From NCBI RefSeq assembly GCF_900129245.1, contig NZ_FQUT01000011.1, forward strand, positions 62,001 through 126,000: a stretch of 64,000 nt of DNA. Direction: 5' to 3'. The position numbers and the translations under genes are program-made. The stretch is from Chryseobacterium arachidis (GTDB lineage Bacteria; Bacteroidota; Bacteroidia; Flavobacteriales; Weeksellaceae). The notes under the pieces were generated by a model. It did not search any database, was not told where the DNA came from, and was given only the letters and a program-made list of their open reading frames with translations. This document shows, piece by piece, positions 35,875 through 44,944 of the stretch. Every line of letters starts with the position of its first letter. Position 1 is the first letter of the stretch.

Positions 35875-36792
35875 TTAGATAAACGATTTTCTAAACTCCA
35901 AAGGGGAGACTTTTGTTTTAGCTTTGAAAAGTTTGCTGAAAGACTGAAGATGCTCAAATCCCAATTCATATGCTATTTCACTCACAGATAACTGTGTTGT
36001 CGATAGTTTTTCTTTCGCGTTTTCGATTAATTTATCATGAATATGCTGCTGCGTACTTAACCCGGTTAATGTTTTGAGCAGACTTCGAAGATAATTGGCT
36101 GAAACATTTAGATTATCGGATATATATTGAACGGTGGGTAAACCTTTTGAGATTAAATCATCATTATTAAAGTAATCTGTAAGCAATGTGTCCAATTTAT
36201 CAAGAATTTGATGGTTGGAAATTTTTCTTGTAATAAATTGTCTTTGATAAAAACGCTCCGCGTATTTCAAGAGCGTTTCCAAATGTGAAACGATAATATC
36301 CTGACTGAATTTATCAATATTTGAATGATATTCATTCTTGATATTCTCAATAATTCCATTAAGCACAGCTTCTTCTTTGTCTGAAAGGAACAGGGCTTCA
36401 TTTACAGAATAGTCAAAAAACTCATATTTTTTCATTTTGTTTGCCAGCGAAGTTCCCCACAACAAATCAGGATGAAAGAGCAATCCCCAACCCGAAATAT
36501 CATCCTCTGAACTGGATTCACCTTTCAAAATCTGGCCGGGACCGACAAACATCATCATTCCTTCATCAAAATCATAGGTCTGCTGACCGTATTGTAATTT
36601 GTTACCACAGCCCTTTTTTAATGAAATAAAATAAAAGTCAAATACTGCATTAACATCCGTATTTTCCAAATCAAGGTTTTGCAGAGCAGCAAAATCCAAT
36701 ATATTAATAAGCGGATGCTCGGGTCTGGGTAAACCAAACAGCCGATGTGCTTCGGTAATGGTGGCGATTCTTATTGGTTTTATATTAGCCAT
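35875..36792 (-). CDS. AraC-family transcriptional regulator
   Basis: 305 residues. The N-terminal cupin-like sensor domain (about 1-185) starts with EAHRLFGLPRPEHPLINILDF, the signature shared by all four AraC proteins in this window; the C-terminal double helix-turn-helix (about 205-303) has LNVSANYLRSLLKTLTG and VSEIAYELGFEHLQSFSKLFKAKTKVSPLEFR. It is the last gene of the operon SDR - aldo/keto reductase - membrane protein - AraC (15 bp after the membrane protein), so it probably controls that operon and itself. The ligand is unknown. Confidence 0.9.
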   Translation of the reverse strand: MANIKPIRIATITEAHRLFGLPRPEHPLINILDFAALQNLDLENTDVNAVFDFYFISLKKGCGNKLQYGQQTYDFDEGMMMFVGPGQILKGESSSEDDISGWGLLFHPDLLWGTSLANKMKKYEFFDYSVNEALFLSDKEEAVLNGIIENIKNEYHSNIDKFSQDIIVSHLETLLKYAERFYQRQFITRKISNHQILDKLDTLLTDYFNNDDLISKGLPTVQYISDNLNVSANYLRSLLKTLTGLSTQQHIHDKLIENAKEKLSTTQLSVSEIAYELGFEHLQSFSKLFKAKTKVSPLEFRKSFI

Positions 36793-36807
36793 ATGACAAA
36801 TGTAAGG

Positions 36808-37164
36808 TTAATTTCTAAACGGATATTTCAACCCGATCATGATTAACGGTAATGCCAAAAACGGAATTTCAATCAAAGCTATTTTGTAGTTTCCTGCCTG
36901 TAAGGCCAAAGCCATAATCAAAAGAATTGAACTTGCATTCAGCAGATTGCCGATAAAATATGTTTTAGGCATCATCAGTAAAATACCAATTATTATTGTA
37001 AAGATACCAAGAAAGGGAATCATAGGCTCTGTAATTCCAAGTTCATTCATGATATTATCAGATCCTGAATTTTTCTTGTAATTAAAAGTATCCCAACCGT
37101 GTTTGAAATTTAATATTACTGAAATAATCAATAACACCAATGAAATAATATTCCTGAACATCAT
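36808..37164 (-). CDS. Small four-helix membrane protein (DoxX-like)
   Basis: 118 residues with four hydrophobic segments (about 4-20, 47-66, 68-87 and 93-112) and few charged residues, giving a small inner-membrane protein reminiscent of DoxX-like proteins. Its ATG overlaps the stop codon of the aldo/keto reductase by one base, so translation is coupled. No catalytic motif is visible and the function is unknown. Confidence 0.7.
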   Translation of the reverse strand: MMFRNIISLVLLIISVILNFKHGWDTFNYKKNSGSDNIMNELGITEPMIPFLGIFTIIIGILLMMPKTYFIGNLLNASSILLIMALALQAGNYKIALIEIPFLALPLIMIGLKYPFRN

Positions 37165-38135
37165 TACTTTCCGATTTTTTGTTGTAATTCTACAGGATAA
37201 CGCTCTCCTGTAATTTTAATCGTTGTTAATGCCCAATTGATTTTATTTAATTCTTCATCACTTAATATCATATTCACAGCACCAATATTTTCCTGCAACC
37301 TCTCCAATTTTGATGTTCCGGGAATAGGCACGATGAACGGTTTTTGAGCCAGTAGCCATCCTAATGCAATTTGCGCAGGGGTTACGTTTTTCTCATTTGC
37401 AATTGAAACAACCAAATCAACCAATGCCTGATTGGCTTCTCTGTTTTCTTTATTAAAACGTGGCGAAATGCTCCTGCCGTCTGTCTTGTCAAAATCTGTG
37501 TTTGCATTGATTGTTCCTGTTAAAAACCCTTTACCCAATGGACTGAACGGTACAAAGCCGATTTCCAATTCTTCCAATACCGAAATAGTTCCGTTTTCCG
37601 GCTCCCGATAAAACATTGAATATTCGCTTTGTAAAGCTGTTACAGGTAAAACTGCGTGAGCCTTACGAATGATTTCAACACTCGCTTCTGATAATCCAAA
37701 ATACTTCACCTTACCTTCTTGAATTAAATCTTTTATCGTTCCCGCAACCTCTTCAATCGGAACACTCGGATCTGGCCGATGTTGATAAAATAAGTCGATA
37801 CAATCCGTTCTCAGTTTTTTTAATGAGGATTCCAGTATTCTTTTTATATTGTCGGGATTGCTGTCGAGTCCCAACATTTGTTTTCCCTCCTTAAATCCAA
37901 ATTTTGTTGCAAGGATCACTTCTTTACGAAAGGGCTGTAATGCCTCACCCACCAATTCTTCATTATCTCCGTAAGCTTGGGCAGTATCAAAAAGAGTGAT
38001 GCCGTTTTCATAAGCTGAACGCAAGAGTCTAATGCATTCTTCCTTTGCCGGCGCATTGGGAAAACTTAATCCCATACAACCCAATCCCAATTCAGACACT
38101 TTCAGTCCGGTATTCCCTAAATTTCTTGTTTTCAT
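37164..38135 (-). CDS. Aldo/keto reductase
   Basis: 323 residues, complete (alpha/beta)8 AKR: KVSELGLGCMGLS, the catalytic Asp/Tyr in DTAQAYGDNEELVGEAL, Lys in LATKFGFK, His in IDLFYQHRPDP, and the NADPH-binding IPGTSKLERLQEN end. Such proteins reduce aldehydes or ketones with NADPH; the close type is the YajO/Tas-like group of AKR13. It starts 2 bp after the SDR stop and overlaps the next gene by one base. Substrate unknown. Confidence 0.92.
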   Translation of the reverse strand: MKTRNLGNTGLKVSELGLGCMGLSFPNAPAKEECIRLLRSAYENGITLFDTAQAYGDNEELVGEALQPFRKEVILATKFGFKEGKQMLGLDSNPDNIKRILESSLKKLRTDCIDLFYQHRPDPSVPIEEVAGTIKDLIQEGKVKYFGLSEASVEIIRKAHAVLPVTALQSEYSMFYREPENGTISVLEELEIGFVPFSPLGKGFLTGTINANTDFDKTDGRSISPRFNKENREANQALVDLVVSIANEKNVTPAQIALGWLLAQKPFIVPIPGTSKLERLQENIGAVNMILSDEELNKINWALTTIKITGERYPVELQQKIGK

Positions 38136-38137
38136 TG

Positions 38138-38917
38138 TTATTTCTTATTTAATTCTTTAAATTTTTTAAACTCTCTGTGTCCAAATTTTAAAAGTGTACT
38201 GGGTATCATTCTACTCACTATTTGGATAATGCCTACCAGAAAAGGCTTAAGCTCTTTTTTATCTTTCAAAAGCTGTTTAATAACAATATTTACAAATTTA
38301 TCGACATCCATCATCATCCTTGGATCAGGCTGCATCACCCAATCATTTTGGAGATTGGTGTTAACACCGGGAGGAATCATTTCGAAGACTTGTACATTGG
38401 TATCTTCCAGCTGCAAACGCAGTGCCTGGGTGTACGCATGAATTCCGGCTTTTGTAGCGCTGTAAATGGGTGCAGAAGAATAAGACGTAAAGGCTATGGC
38501 GGATGAAACATTCACAATTGCCGATGATTTCTGCTTTCTCAGATGTGGCAAAAACTGATGCACCATCTGTACAGTTCCTGAAAGATTTGTGGCAATCTCG
38601 CGGTTAATATTTTCTAAATCCAAAGTTGTGTCCTGTAAATCTATCAGACGCATCAATCCGGCATTGTTGATAATGATATTCAGATTGGGAAACTGTTGGA
38701 TGACATCTTTATAAAGCTGTTCTATATATTTAGAATCACTTACATCACTGAGAAATGTATGGATCTTTGGGAATTTCTCTTTGGCTGTTTTTAATGTTTC
38801 AGGGTTACGCCCTGTAACAATAATGCTTGCCCCTTTTTCAGTAAGTTGTTTTGCAAGTTCCAACCCTATTCCGCTCGTTCCTCCTGTAATCAGAATTGTG
38901 CTGTTTTTCAAATCCAT
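38138..38917 (-). CDS. SDR-family oxidoreductase (DltE-like)
   Basis: From the ATG at 38917 the protein has 259 residues. A TTG eight codons upstream also gives an open frame but sits on the -7 promoter box. The Rossmann motif TGGTSGIGLELAKQL, NNAGLM, and the Ser/Tyr/Lys triad (NVSSAIAF, then YSATKAG) are complete. The C-terminus with FGHREFKKFKEL is basic. It is the first gene of a four-gene redox operon ending in an AraC regulator. Confidence 0.9.
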   Translation of the reverse strand: MDLKNSTILITGGTSGIGLELAKQLTEKGASIIVTGRNPETLKTAKEKFPKIHTFLSDVSDSKYIEQLYKDVIQQFPNLNIIINNAGLMRLIDLQDTTLDLENINREIATNLSGTVQMVHQFLPHLRKQKSSAIVNVSSAIAFTSYSSAPIYSATKAGIHAYTQALRLQLEDTNVQVFEMIPPGVNTNLQNDWVMQPDPRMMMDVDKFVNIVIKQLLKDKKELKPFLVGIIQIVSRMIPSTLLKFGHREFKKFKELNKK

Positions 38918-38938
38918 ATTTATTGTTTTTGTACTATG

Positions 38939-39019
38939 CAAAGTTGTTGCTATTCCAAGAAAAGAATTTAGCCAAAACGAGCTTTACTTTAGTCAAAAAT
39001 GATTTTAGCACAATACGGG
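38939..39019 (-). promoter_or_regulatory. Promoter and variant AraC-type operator upstream of the SDR operon
   Basis: A CAACTTTG -7 box (38939-38946) is identical to that at 52980. A CGAGC word starts 32 bp further upstream, as in the four standard sites, but the second half (TAGCACAATAC, 39006-39016) is displaced by 16 bp. The block GATTTTAGCACAATACGGG here is nearly repeated at 62461. Confidence 0.5.
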
Positions 39020-39255
39020 TCTTCTAAAACATTTTTATGCAAAATATTTAAATTTGTATATACAAGATTTCGATATGTTCAAGCTGACATTGCTAAATCA
39101 AACACAGTAATGGGTTTGCCAGTCTGAAAATGAAGCCAACTACAGACAGTTGAAGCCATTTTTTAACTTAACCGCTTACTGTTAATATTGTAGAATATCT
39201 TTACTTCAGTTTTCTAAACATTAAGATATAACACAGATCTATTTATGGGATCTTA
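39020..39255. repeat. Short gap with a decayed palindromic repeat
   Basis: Segment 39066-39096 resembles the repeat at 22322-22350: TTTCGATATGTTCAAGC and then the identical TGACATTGCTAA. The rest shows nothing recognisable. Confidence 0.35.
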
Positions 39256-40056
39256 TTAATCAGTCACTTCCCAATCCACATAAACATTGTTGAAATCAAG
39301 GTTTTTCAAATCTTCTTTTGAGATAAAAAGATGCATATAAACATTCTGCTCTGCGTTATAAACCGACTCATCACTTCCGTCTATTTGCAAAAGTAACTGG
39401 TGATCTTTCAGCTCTCTTTTAATCTGCCTCACATCTCCATATACAAAATAGCCATACCCACCAATTTTACTGCCCATGCTCTCGGAAGTAAAAAAATCAT
39501 AGAATTCTTCGTACGTATCTTCGTCCTCATCAAATAACTCTACCATGAATTCTTCAATATGCAAATCATTAAACTCCTCACATCGAAATGCGTAACTGCT
39601 GTCTGTAGCACTTGCCCAACAGGTACTTTGCCCAAAAGCCAAACTGTAAATACTTTTGAATGGATTGCTTCTATAAAACTCATCTTTCAGAAATGAAAAA
39701 TCTTCAATATGAGGTTCTTTCAGTTGTTCTTCGGTAATATATTGCACAAAGCAGTCTTCATTTTTAAAATCGAAATCCTGGCTGAGGAAAATCTGCAAAA
39801 TTCCCTTGTCGGGAAACCAATCAGTTTTAGGAATTTCCGCAAAGTTGATTTGAATGGTTGGGATTAATACATTACCCTTTATATCTTTAGGATATTCCAT
39901 CGACAGCGGAATAAAGGGATAACCTAAATATTTACTGGATTTAAAATTTAAAGAATCAGGATTTAATACCTCAAGTTCATTTTCACTGATGATGATCTCA
40001 TTTCTTTTGAAATGTTCTAATTCTGTATGGTATTTTTCTAAAATAGTGGGAATCAT
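39256..40056 (-). CDS. DUF1963 (YwqG-family) protein, immunity-like
   Basis: 266 residues, acidic, no signal peptide. The YwqG/DUF1963 features are the SSKYLGYPFIP start, a GILQIFLSQD strand, KIGGYGYFVYGDVR, LLLQIDGSDE and the C-terminal HLFISKEDLKNLDF. Biochemical function is not known; family members often occur in polymorphic-toxin immunity clusters, which matches the SUKH and DMP19 neighbours here. It is the last gene of the cluster, 29 bp after the large Imm49-like gene. Confidence 0.8.
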   Translation of the reverse strand: MIPTILEKYHTELEHFKRNEIIISENELEVLNPDSLNFKSSKYLGYPFIPLSMEYPKDIKGNVLIPTIQINFAEIPKTDWFPDKGILQIFLSQDFDFKNEDCFVQYITEEQLKEPHIEDFSFLKDEFYRSNPFKSIYSLAFGQSTCWASATDSSYAFRCEEFNDLHIEEFMVELFDEDEDTYEEFYDFFTSESMGSKIGGYGYFVYGDVRQIKRELKDHQLLLQIDGSDESVYNAEQNVYMHLFISKEDLKNLDFNNVYVDWEVTD

Positions 40057-40085
40057 TTTTTTTAATTTTACCTTGCATGCTAATT

Positions 40086-42182
40086 TTATTGATTGATACT
40101 TCCATCTACCATAAACTGTGGCACGTAATCAGAGCTTATTTCTAACTTCCACCCTTTGTCAAACGCCATTGCAGCAAGCGCAGTACAATCCCATGACAAG
40201 AAGCCTTCATTTTCTCTGCACAAAGGGGTTCCACCACGGTTTAAAGCTTTTTTCTGGCTCCATACTTCTTTGTGGGATTGAATTGCTAATGCAAAATTGA
40301 AATTAAATTCAGTTTCATTGTTGTCAATTAAACTTTTGAAGGCATTCAAAAATCGACTTCTTAGATACCATCCAAACTTCTGTTTCACATCCGGTCCAAG
40401 TGAAGATTTGTATTTTTCCAAATCAGCTTGTGCTATATCATACAAAGAGGTATTAAAATTTCCTGTGAGATAATATTCTTTTATTAGTCTTAAAAAGCAA
40501 GTTCCAAAGGTATTTTTATCCCAATCTTCTTCTCTGTATATCCAGTTTTTTATTGGACTATTGGCAATGATTTTTTGCTTTTCCGCATCACGGGCAATGA
40601 TCGCCCAATACAATGCAGTAATAACATCAACATATTCACCACTGGGTTCTACCGTGATTTCAAAAGTTCCACTATCATCTATTGTAGCTTCTTTGGTTTC
40701 TTCTTTAAAATGAATTAAGCGACAGAATTCACTGATGCTGTTCAGCCCATACCTAAACCAATTTCGCTGTTCTTCCATTGACTTTGTCTGCAAAACTGAC
40801 ATCTGGAGCAATTGTTGAGCATCTCTAAACAGATAATACAAGAATCGAAACTTGCCTTTAGATTTTTCAAGCGCATGCTCAAACTTCTCTTGTATCCATT
40901 CAAAATTACTTTCAATGATCTCTGGATGATCCACTTTATGCAAATAAATATGCTTGTCATCCTTTACCTTTTTAGCAGATATTTTAGGCTTTGTAAGTTT
41001 GTACTTTTTATAATTAATCAATGCATTTTCAATGATTGTTACATTATTATCCAAAGGTTTTAATTGCGGTAATTGCAGGAAATGAAAATTCTTTCTGTCG
41101 AAAAACAAAAGATTTCCATTGGTTGTATGCCCTATCAATTGGAATGCAGCTAATGGCTTTGTAACTCCTTCTAGGATGATTTTATCTAAACAAGTTCCAT
41201 CAAATCCAAATAAATACAATGTATTTTCCCCTTTAAAATAAATGATTTCATCCTGATGATTCACCGCAAAATGAAACTCTTGCAATTTGCCCAGCTTGAT
41301 ATTTTTCGGCTCAATGTCTTGCAGTTGCCCCACCACTGAGCCATCGGTATTCACCAGCAAAAAACAAGTATCTGCACTCAAACGTCGGAATCTGTCAAAA
41401 ACGGGAACCAGCAACAACGATTCTGTAAGCGGGTAGATATTACCGATCCATGGGTCGAAAAATGCCATTTTATTATTAATTCGGACAGGTTCAATTAAAT
41501 TATCTTCGAAGGTATCGTCACGATGAATAGTTGAGCCATTTTTAAGTTCGATCCCAGGAAAATCCGTTGTATACATTGCACCAGGCCTCTTATCTAAAGC
41601 TGCCAACAGTTTCAAACGAGGACGTCGAGTGGCATCATCGAAGGGTGCATCGGAAACAACAATAAAGTCACCTCTTCTTTTACCCTCAGCCGATCCCCAA
41701 CCCATTTCGCTATCTACTAAAGCAATTAATTTATTAGATTCTGGCAATAAAGTGGCGTTGCAATATAAGTTTTTGGCCGCTGCTTCCTGCATTTGCGGAA
41801 AAAGAGCGTGCGCATCTCCGTGTAAATTCACAATGGTTGTCGTATACGAAGCCGGGTCTATATTTCCATTTTCATCAATAATATAACAACGATTGGCGGG
41901 TCCTGAAATAATAATCTGTCCCGAGATACTTTCACTCAAAGCATACTCTCTGGATTCATCGAACTGTCTGAATCCGTTTAATACATCTCTTACCGGAATT
42001 TCCTTTTCAAAAACAAAATCTTCTGAGTATTTAAACAGATGTAGTTCAGTAAAATTAGACATGAGTAACAGATGGCTACCATCCCTGCGAGCTAAAAAGG
42101 AAAGACAATCCACAAGTGTAAGTGGTCTTCCGGCAAATTTTTCATCGGTGAAAAAAGGCAGTACTATTTTATTCTGCATCAT
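40086..42182 (-). CDS. Large protein with propeller-like N-terminus and Imm49-like C-terminus
   Basis: The longest frame starts at 42278, but the upstream SUKH-ankyrin gene ends at 42182 and a TAATGATG overlap offers starts at 42182 and 42179. I choose 42182, giving 698 residues and translational coupling. No signal peptide. The first about 400 residues are rich in short beta-strand repeats (LLLMSNFTELHLF, LFFDRKNFHFLQLP, IIYFKGENTLYLFGFDG), as in a beta-propeller. The last about 250 residues, including FLSWDCTALAAMAFDKGWKLEISSDYVPQF, resemble the Imm49 immunity family. The fusion is unusual. Identification of both parts is by eye; the role is inferred from neighbours. Confidence 0.6.
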   Translation of the reverse strand: MMQNKIVLPFFTDEKFAGRPLTLVDCLSFLARRDGSHLLLMSNFTELHLFKYSEDFVFEKEIPVRDVLNGFRQFDESREYALSESISGQIIISGPANRCYIIDENGNIDPASYTTTIVNLHGDAHALFPQMQEAAAKNLYCNATLLPESNKLIALVDSEMGWGSAEGKRRGDFIVVSDAPFDDATRRPRLKLLAALDKRPGAMYTTDFPGIELKNGSTIHRDDTFEDNLIEPVRINNKMAFFDPWIGNIYPLTESLLLVPVFDRFRRLSADTCFLLVNTDGSVVGQLQDIEPKNIKLGKLQEFHFAVNHQDEIIYFKGENTLYLFGFDGTCLDKIILEGVTKPLAAFQLIGHTTNGNLLFFDRKNFHFLQLPQLKPLDNNVTIIENALINYKKYKLTKPKISAKKVKDDKHIYLHKVDHPEIIESNFEWIQEKFEHALEKSKGKFRFLYYLFRDAQQLLQMSVLQTKSMEEQRNWFRYGLNSISEFCRLIHFKEETKEATIDDSGTFEITVEPSGEYVDVITALYWAIIARDAEKQKIIANSPIKNWIYREEDWDKNTFGTCFLRLIKEYYLTGNFNTSLYDIAQADLEKYKSSLGPDVKQKFGWYLRSRFLNAFKSLIDNNETEFNFNFALAIQSHKEVWSQKKALNRGGTPLCRENEGFLSWDCTALAAMAFDKGWKLEISSDYVPQFMVDGSINQ

Positions 42183-43144
42183 TATTTTTGTAATTTTTCG
42201 TTGATTAAATCGATAACTTCCTGCATTTCGGGAACACCATTTTCCAGCGTGCGCTGTGCAATCTTTAATGCTGTCCATCCATAGTCATTTTCTACAGTTA
42301 TATCTGCTCCATAATGAATAAGCAATTTTGCCAGCTCGATTTTAGGCAAAGGTTTATTCACAGCAGATTTAAGTAATGTATCTTTGTTTTCTTTTGCTTT
42401 TTCATCCGCATAATCTGGATTTGCACCGGCTTCGAGTAATATTTTTGCAAATTGAAGAGCTGAATTTTCATGGTTATTGCGTACATGATACATGGCTTTA
42501 CCGATATTTGCCCCTTTATGCAATAATGCTTCTAAAACAGTGATATCGTTTCCGAACTGGGCTACACGTTCCAAAGCGGTCTGCGAAGAAATGTCTAATT
42601 TTTCGTTCACATCCCAACCACTGTTGATAAGATCTAATTGTTTTTGAGAATTTTCTCCTCCAAATAAACTCAGTAAATCATCTTCATCCTCTATAGGTTC
42701 TTCATACAGCGAATTCAGGAAGCAGTCCAGATTTTCAGCAATTTTGTAAATATTTTTCTCCCATGGCTTTTCATTTTCACTGACTTCACCCTCGTGATAC
42801 CAGAAATAAATTTTACCAAATTTCTTTTCATTTTGTCCCATGAGAATAAGATTGCCCGACACATCAGAAGCAATGGCAAAGTAATGTTTGGGGAAGCGAT
42901 TTCTTTTTGTATAAGTAGTTTGTATATAGTCTAAACCACGCAGTCCTTCATGAATTCCGAAAAACCCGTCAAAGCCGAACTCACCTCTCATCTTTTTGAC
43001 TTTAAACGTGTTTTTATCGCCTGTATCTCCTCCGTTATGCTGCAGTAAAAATGCTTTGTATGGCTCTGGAATTGCAATATTATTATTTTCCCATTCTATT
43101 ATTTCTTCCAAGGTGAGTTGGGAATATTTAGATCTAATATTCAT
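42182..43144 (-). CDS. SUKH (SMI1/KNR4) domain protein with C-terminal ankyrin repeats
   Basis: 320 residues. Residues about 8-150 are a SUKH-type domain (LTLEEIIEWENNNIAIPEPYKAFL start, the HNGG loop, ASDVSGNLILMG and the KIYFW strand). Residues about 165-315 form four or five ankyrin repeats with SQTALERVAQFGND, ALQFAKILLEAGANPDYAD and AKLLIHYGADITVENDYGWTALKIA. SUKH proteins are known immunity proteins against nuclease and other toxins. The gene overlaps the downstream gene by one base. Confidence 0.85.
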   Translation of the reverse strand: MNIRSKYSQLTLEEIIEWENNNIAIPEPYKAFLLQHNGGDTGDKNTFKVKKMRGEFGFDGFFGIHEGLRGLDYIQTTYTKRNRFPKHYFAIASDVSGNLILMGQNEKKFGKIYFWYHEGEVSENEKPWEKNIYKIAENLDCFLNSLYEEPIEDEDDLLSLFGGENSQKQLDLINSGWDVNEKLDISSQTALERVAQFGNDITVLEALLHKGANIGKAMYHVRNNHENSALQFAKILLEAGANPDYADEKAKENKDTLLKSAVNKPLPKIELAKLLIHYGADITVENDYGWTALKIAQRTLENGVPEMQEVIDLINEKLQK

Positions 43145-43204
43145 TTTAAGTTTTATGGTATTTGTCTTTCTTTTTATCTTTTATTGTAAACGAATCGTAG
43201 AATA

Positions 43205-44863
43205 TTAAATTAATGTAAGTTCACAATTATATTCCTTAAATTGTAATTCAATTGTTCTGATTTCTTCCTCACTTTCCGTATTTTTCAGGAATAACGGTTT
43301 GTAAATAACATATTTACCATCAATTTTTTCATACGTTTCATCCATTTTCTTTTTAACAGTGTGATAGTGTTTTACAGAATCTTCCTTTTTAATATTTTTT
43401 ATTTGTTGAATTAGATCAATAACAGCTTTTTCATCATTCCCTCTTGTTTCCAGAAACAAGGAATAGTTTTTTCGGTTTCCGGAAAATCCATTCTTTGAGG
43501 TAAGAAATGTACGTGTTTCATTATTTAATGCAACATTCACAGGAGTTCCGCCCCCGAAGGTTTTGGTTTCATAATGGGAAGTATTTAATGTTTGATTTAA
43601 AAAAGCCCCTTTATCAGCCAATAATTTCAGGCACTCAATATTTCCTTTCAGACTTGCCTGGAAAACAGCGGACCATTTTTGGTAATCGGGATTAAACTCG
43701 GGTGCATCTTTTACCGATTTTTGTTTCAGCAGGTGCTTCAGCATTTTAGGATCTTCCGCAAACTTGGTAAGTTCCGTTGTTTCATGAATTAATATTTCTT
43801 TACTAAAACCAGCTCCGGCAGCCAACAGAAGATCAATAACTTTCTTAATTTTAGGGTGATAATTTTTAGCATATTGATTTCCATACCAGCCTTCATAACG
43901 GTCTAACATTTTTGTCAGTGGTGAATAACCGTTTTTGTTTTTAGCGTGTACATTCGCACCACGACTGATTAAAAGACTGGCGTTTTCCGGATTGTAGTTT
44001 GTATTGAAAAGGGGCGTGTTATCGTAATCATCCTTAATTTCGATGTCCATTTCCTGATCGAGTAAAAATTCTATAAACTCAATACTGTTATCACTTTCGG
44101 CAGCTTTGTGAAGAACTGAATTTTGATATTTATCCCTGAAATTAAGATCGGCCCCATGATCAATTAACAACTTACAGATTTCTATCTTTTTCGCATTATT
44201 GGATAGCTCTGTTAATTCAATGATAGGAACAAAACCATATTCGCAGGCTTGATTGACTGTTTTTAAGACCTTTAGAATTTTCTTAACTGTTGTCACATTA
44301 CCGCTTTTAATAGCATCATTCAGATCTCCGATTAATGCTGCCTCATCTTTTTCCTCATTTTCAAAAATAACCTCTTTTATCGCTTCCTGAAAAGCCATAT
44401 TGTTCCAGTTTTCTTCTGCGTACTGAACGATCAATGCTTCCACACTGGGATCTAATCTGTAATACTCATCACTTAATTCATTGTGTAACTTTTTCAGCGT
44501 TTTATTAAAACCACTGACCGAAGCATAATCTCCGTAAAATGAATTTTTATGTTCATCTGACCGATAAATAAAATCGATAAATTTTTGTACAATTTCCTCC
44601 CCTTTTTCACTTTTGATATTCTTCAGCACTTCAACGAAACAGTTTGGAGCAAACCCTTCACCCAAATTGGAAAAAAGCTGTTCAATACCGCCGTTTTTAA
44701 TTTCTCCGTCGATTCTTATAGTTAGCCAAATAGTACGTGCAATTTCATTTTGCTTTTTGAACAGATCTGAAGAAAGACCGATTTGGCTGTGCATATATTC
44801 AAACAAAGGAAAAAGATTTGAAATTGAATAAATAGCTACTTGTTGATTGGAAATATGATTCAT
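43205..44863 (-). CDS. DMP19/DUF4375 domain protein with ankyrin repeats
   Basis: 552 residues, cytoplasmic. The N-terminal about 140 residues match the DMP19-like (DUF4375) fold: IRIDGEIKNGGIEQLFSNLG, FIDFIYRSDEHKNSFYGDY and a helix with LSDEYYRLDP. Ankyrin repeats follow (about 220-430), with ICKLLIDHGADLNFRDKYQNSVLHKAAES and ECLKLLADKGAFLN. The last 120 residues are not recognised. The ankyrin part is related in style to the neighbouring SUKH protein. DMP19 is a DNA-mimic protein in Neisseria; here an antitoxin or immunity role is inferred from context. Confidence 0.75.
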   Translation of the reverse strand: MNHISNQQVAIYSISNLFPLFEYMHSQIGLSSDLFKKQNEIARTIWLTIRIDGEIKNGGIEQLFSNLGEGFAPNCFVEVLKNIKSEKGEEIVQKFIDFIYRSDEHKNSFYGDYASVSGFNKTLKKLHNELSDEYYRLDPSVEALIVQYAEENWNNMAFQEAIKEVIFENEEKDEAALIGDLNDAIKSGNVTTVKKILKVLKTVNQACEYGFVPIIELTELSNNAKKIEICKLLIDHGADLNFRDKYQNSVLHKAAESDNSIEFIEFLLDQEMDIEIKDDYDNTPLFNTNYNPENASLLISRGANVHAKNKNGYSPLTKMLDRYEGWYGNQYAKNYHPKIKKVIDLLLAAGAGFSKEILIHETTELTKFAEDPKMLKHLLKQKSVKDAPEFNPDYQKWSAVFQASLKGNIECLKLLADKGAFLNQTLNTSHYETKTFGGGTPVNVALNNETRTFLTSKNGFSGNRKNYSLFLETRGNDEKAVIDLIQQIKNIKKEDSVKHYHTVKKKMDETYEKIDGKYVIYKPLFLKNTESEEEIRTIELQFKEYNCELTLI

Positions 44864-44944
44864 TAGTTTTTGTTTTTATTTTGTTTATCAGAGACTTATT
44901 ATTCTCTATTTTTTATTGTTTATGATTTTTTTTGCTCCAAAAAT

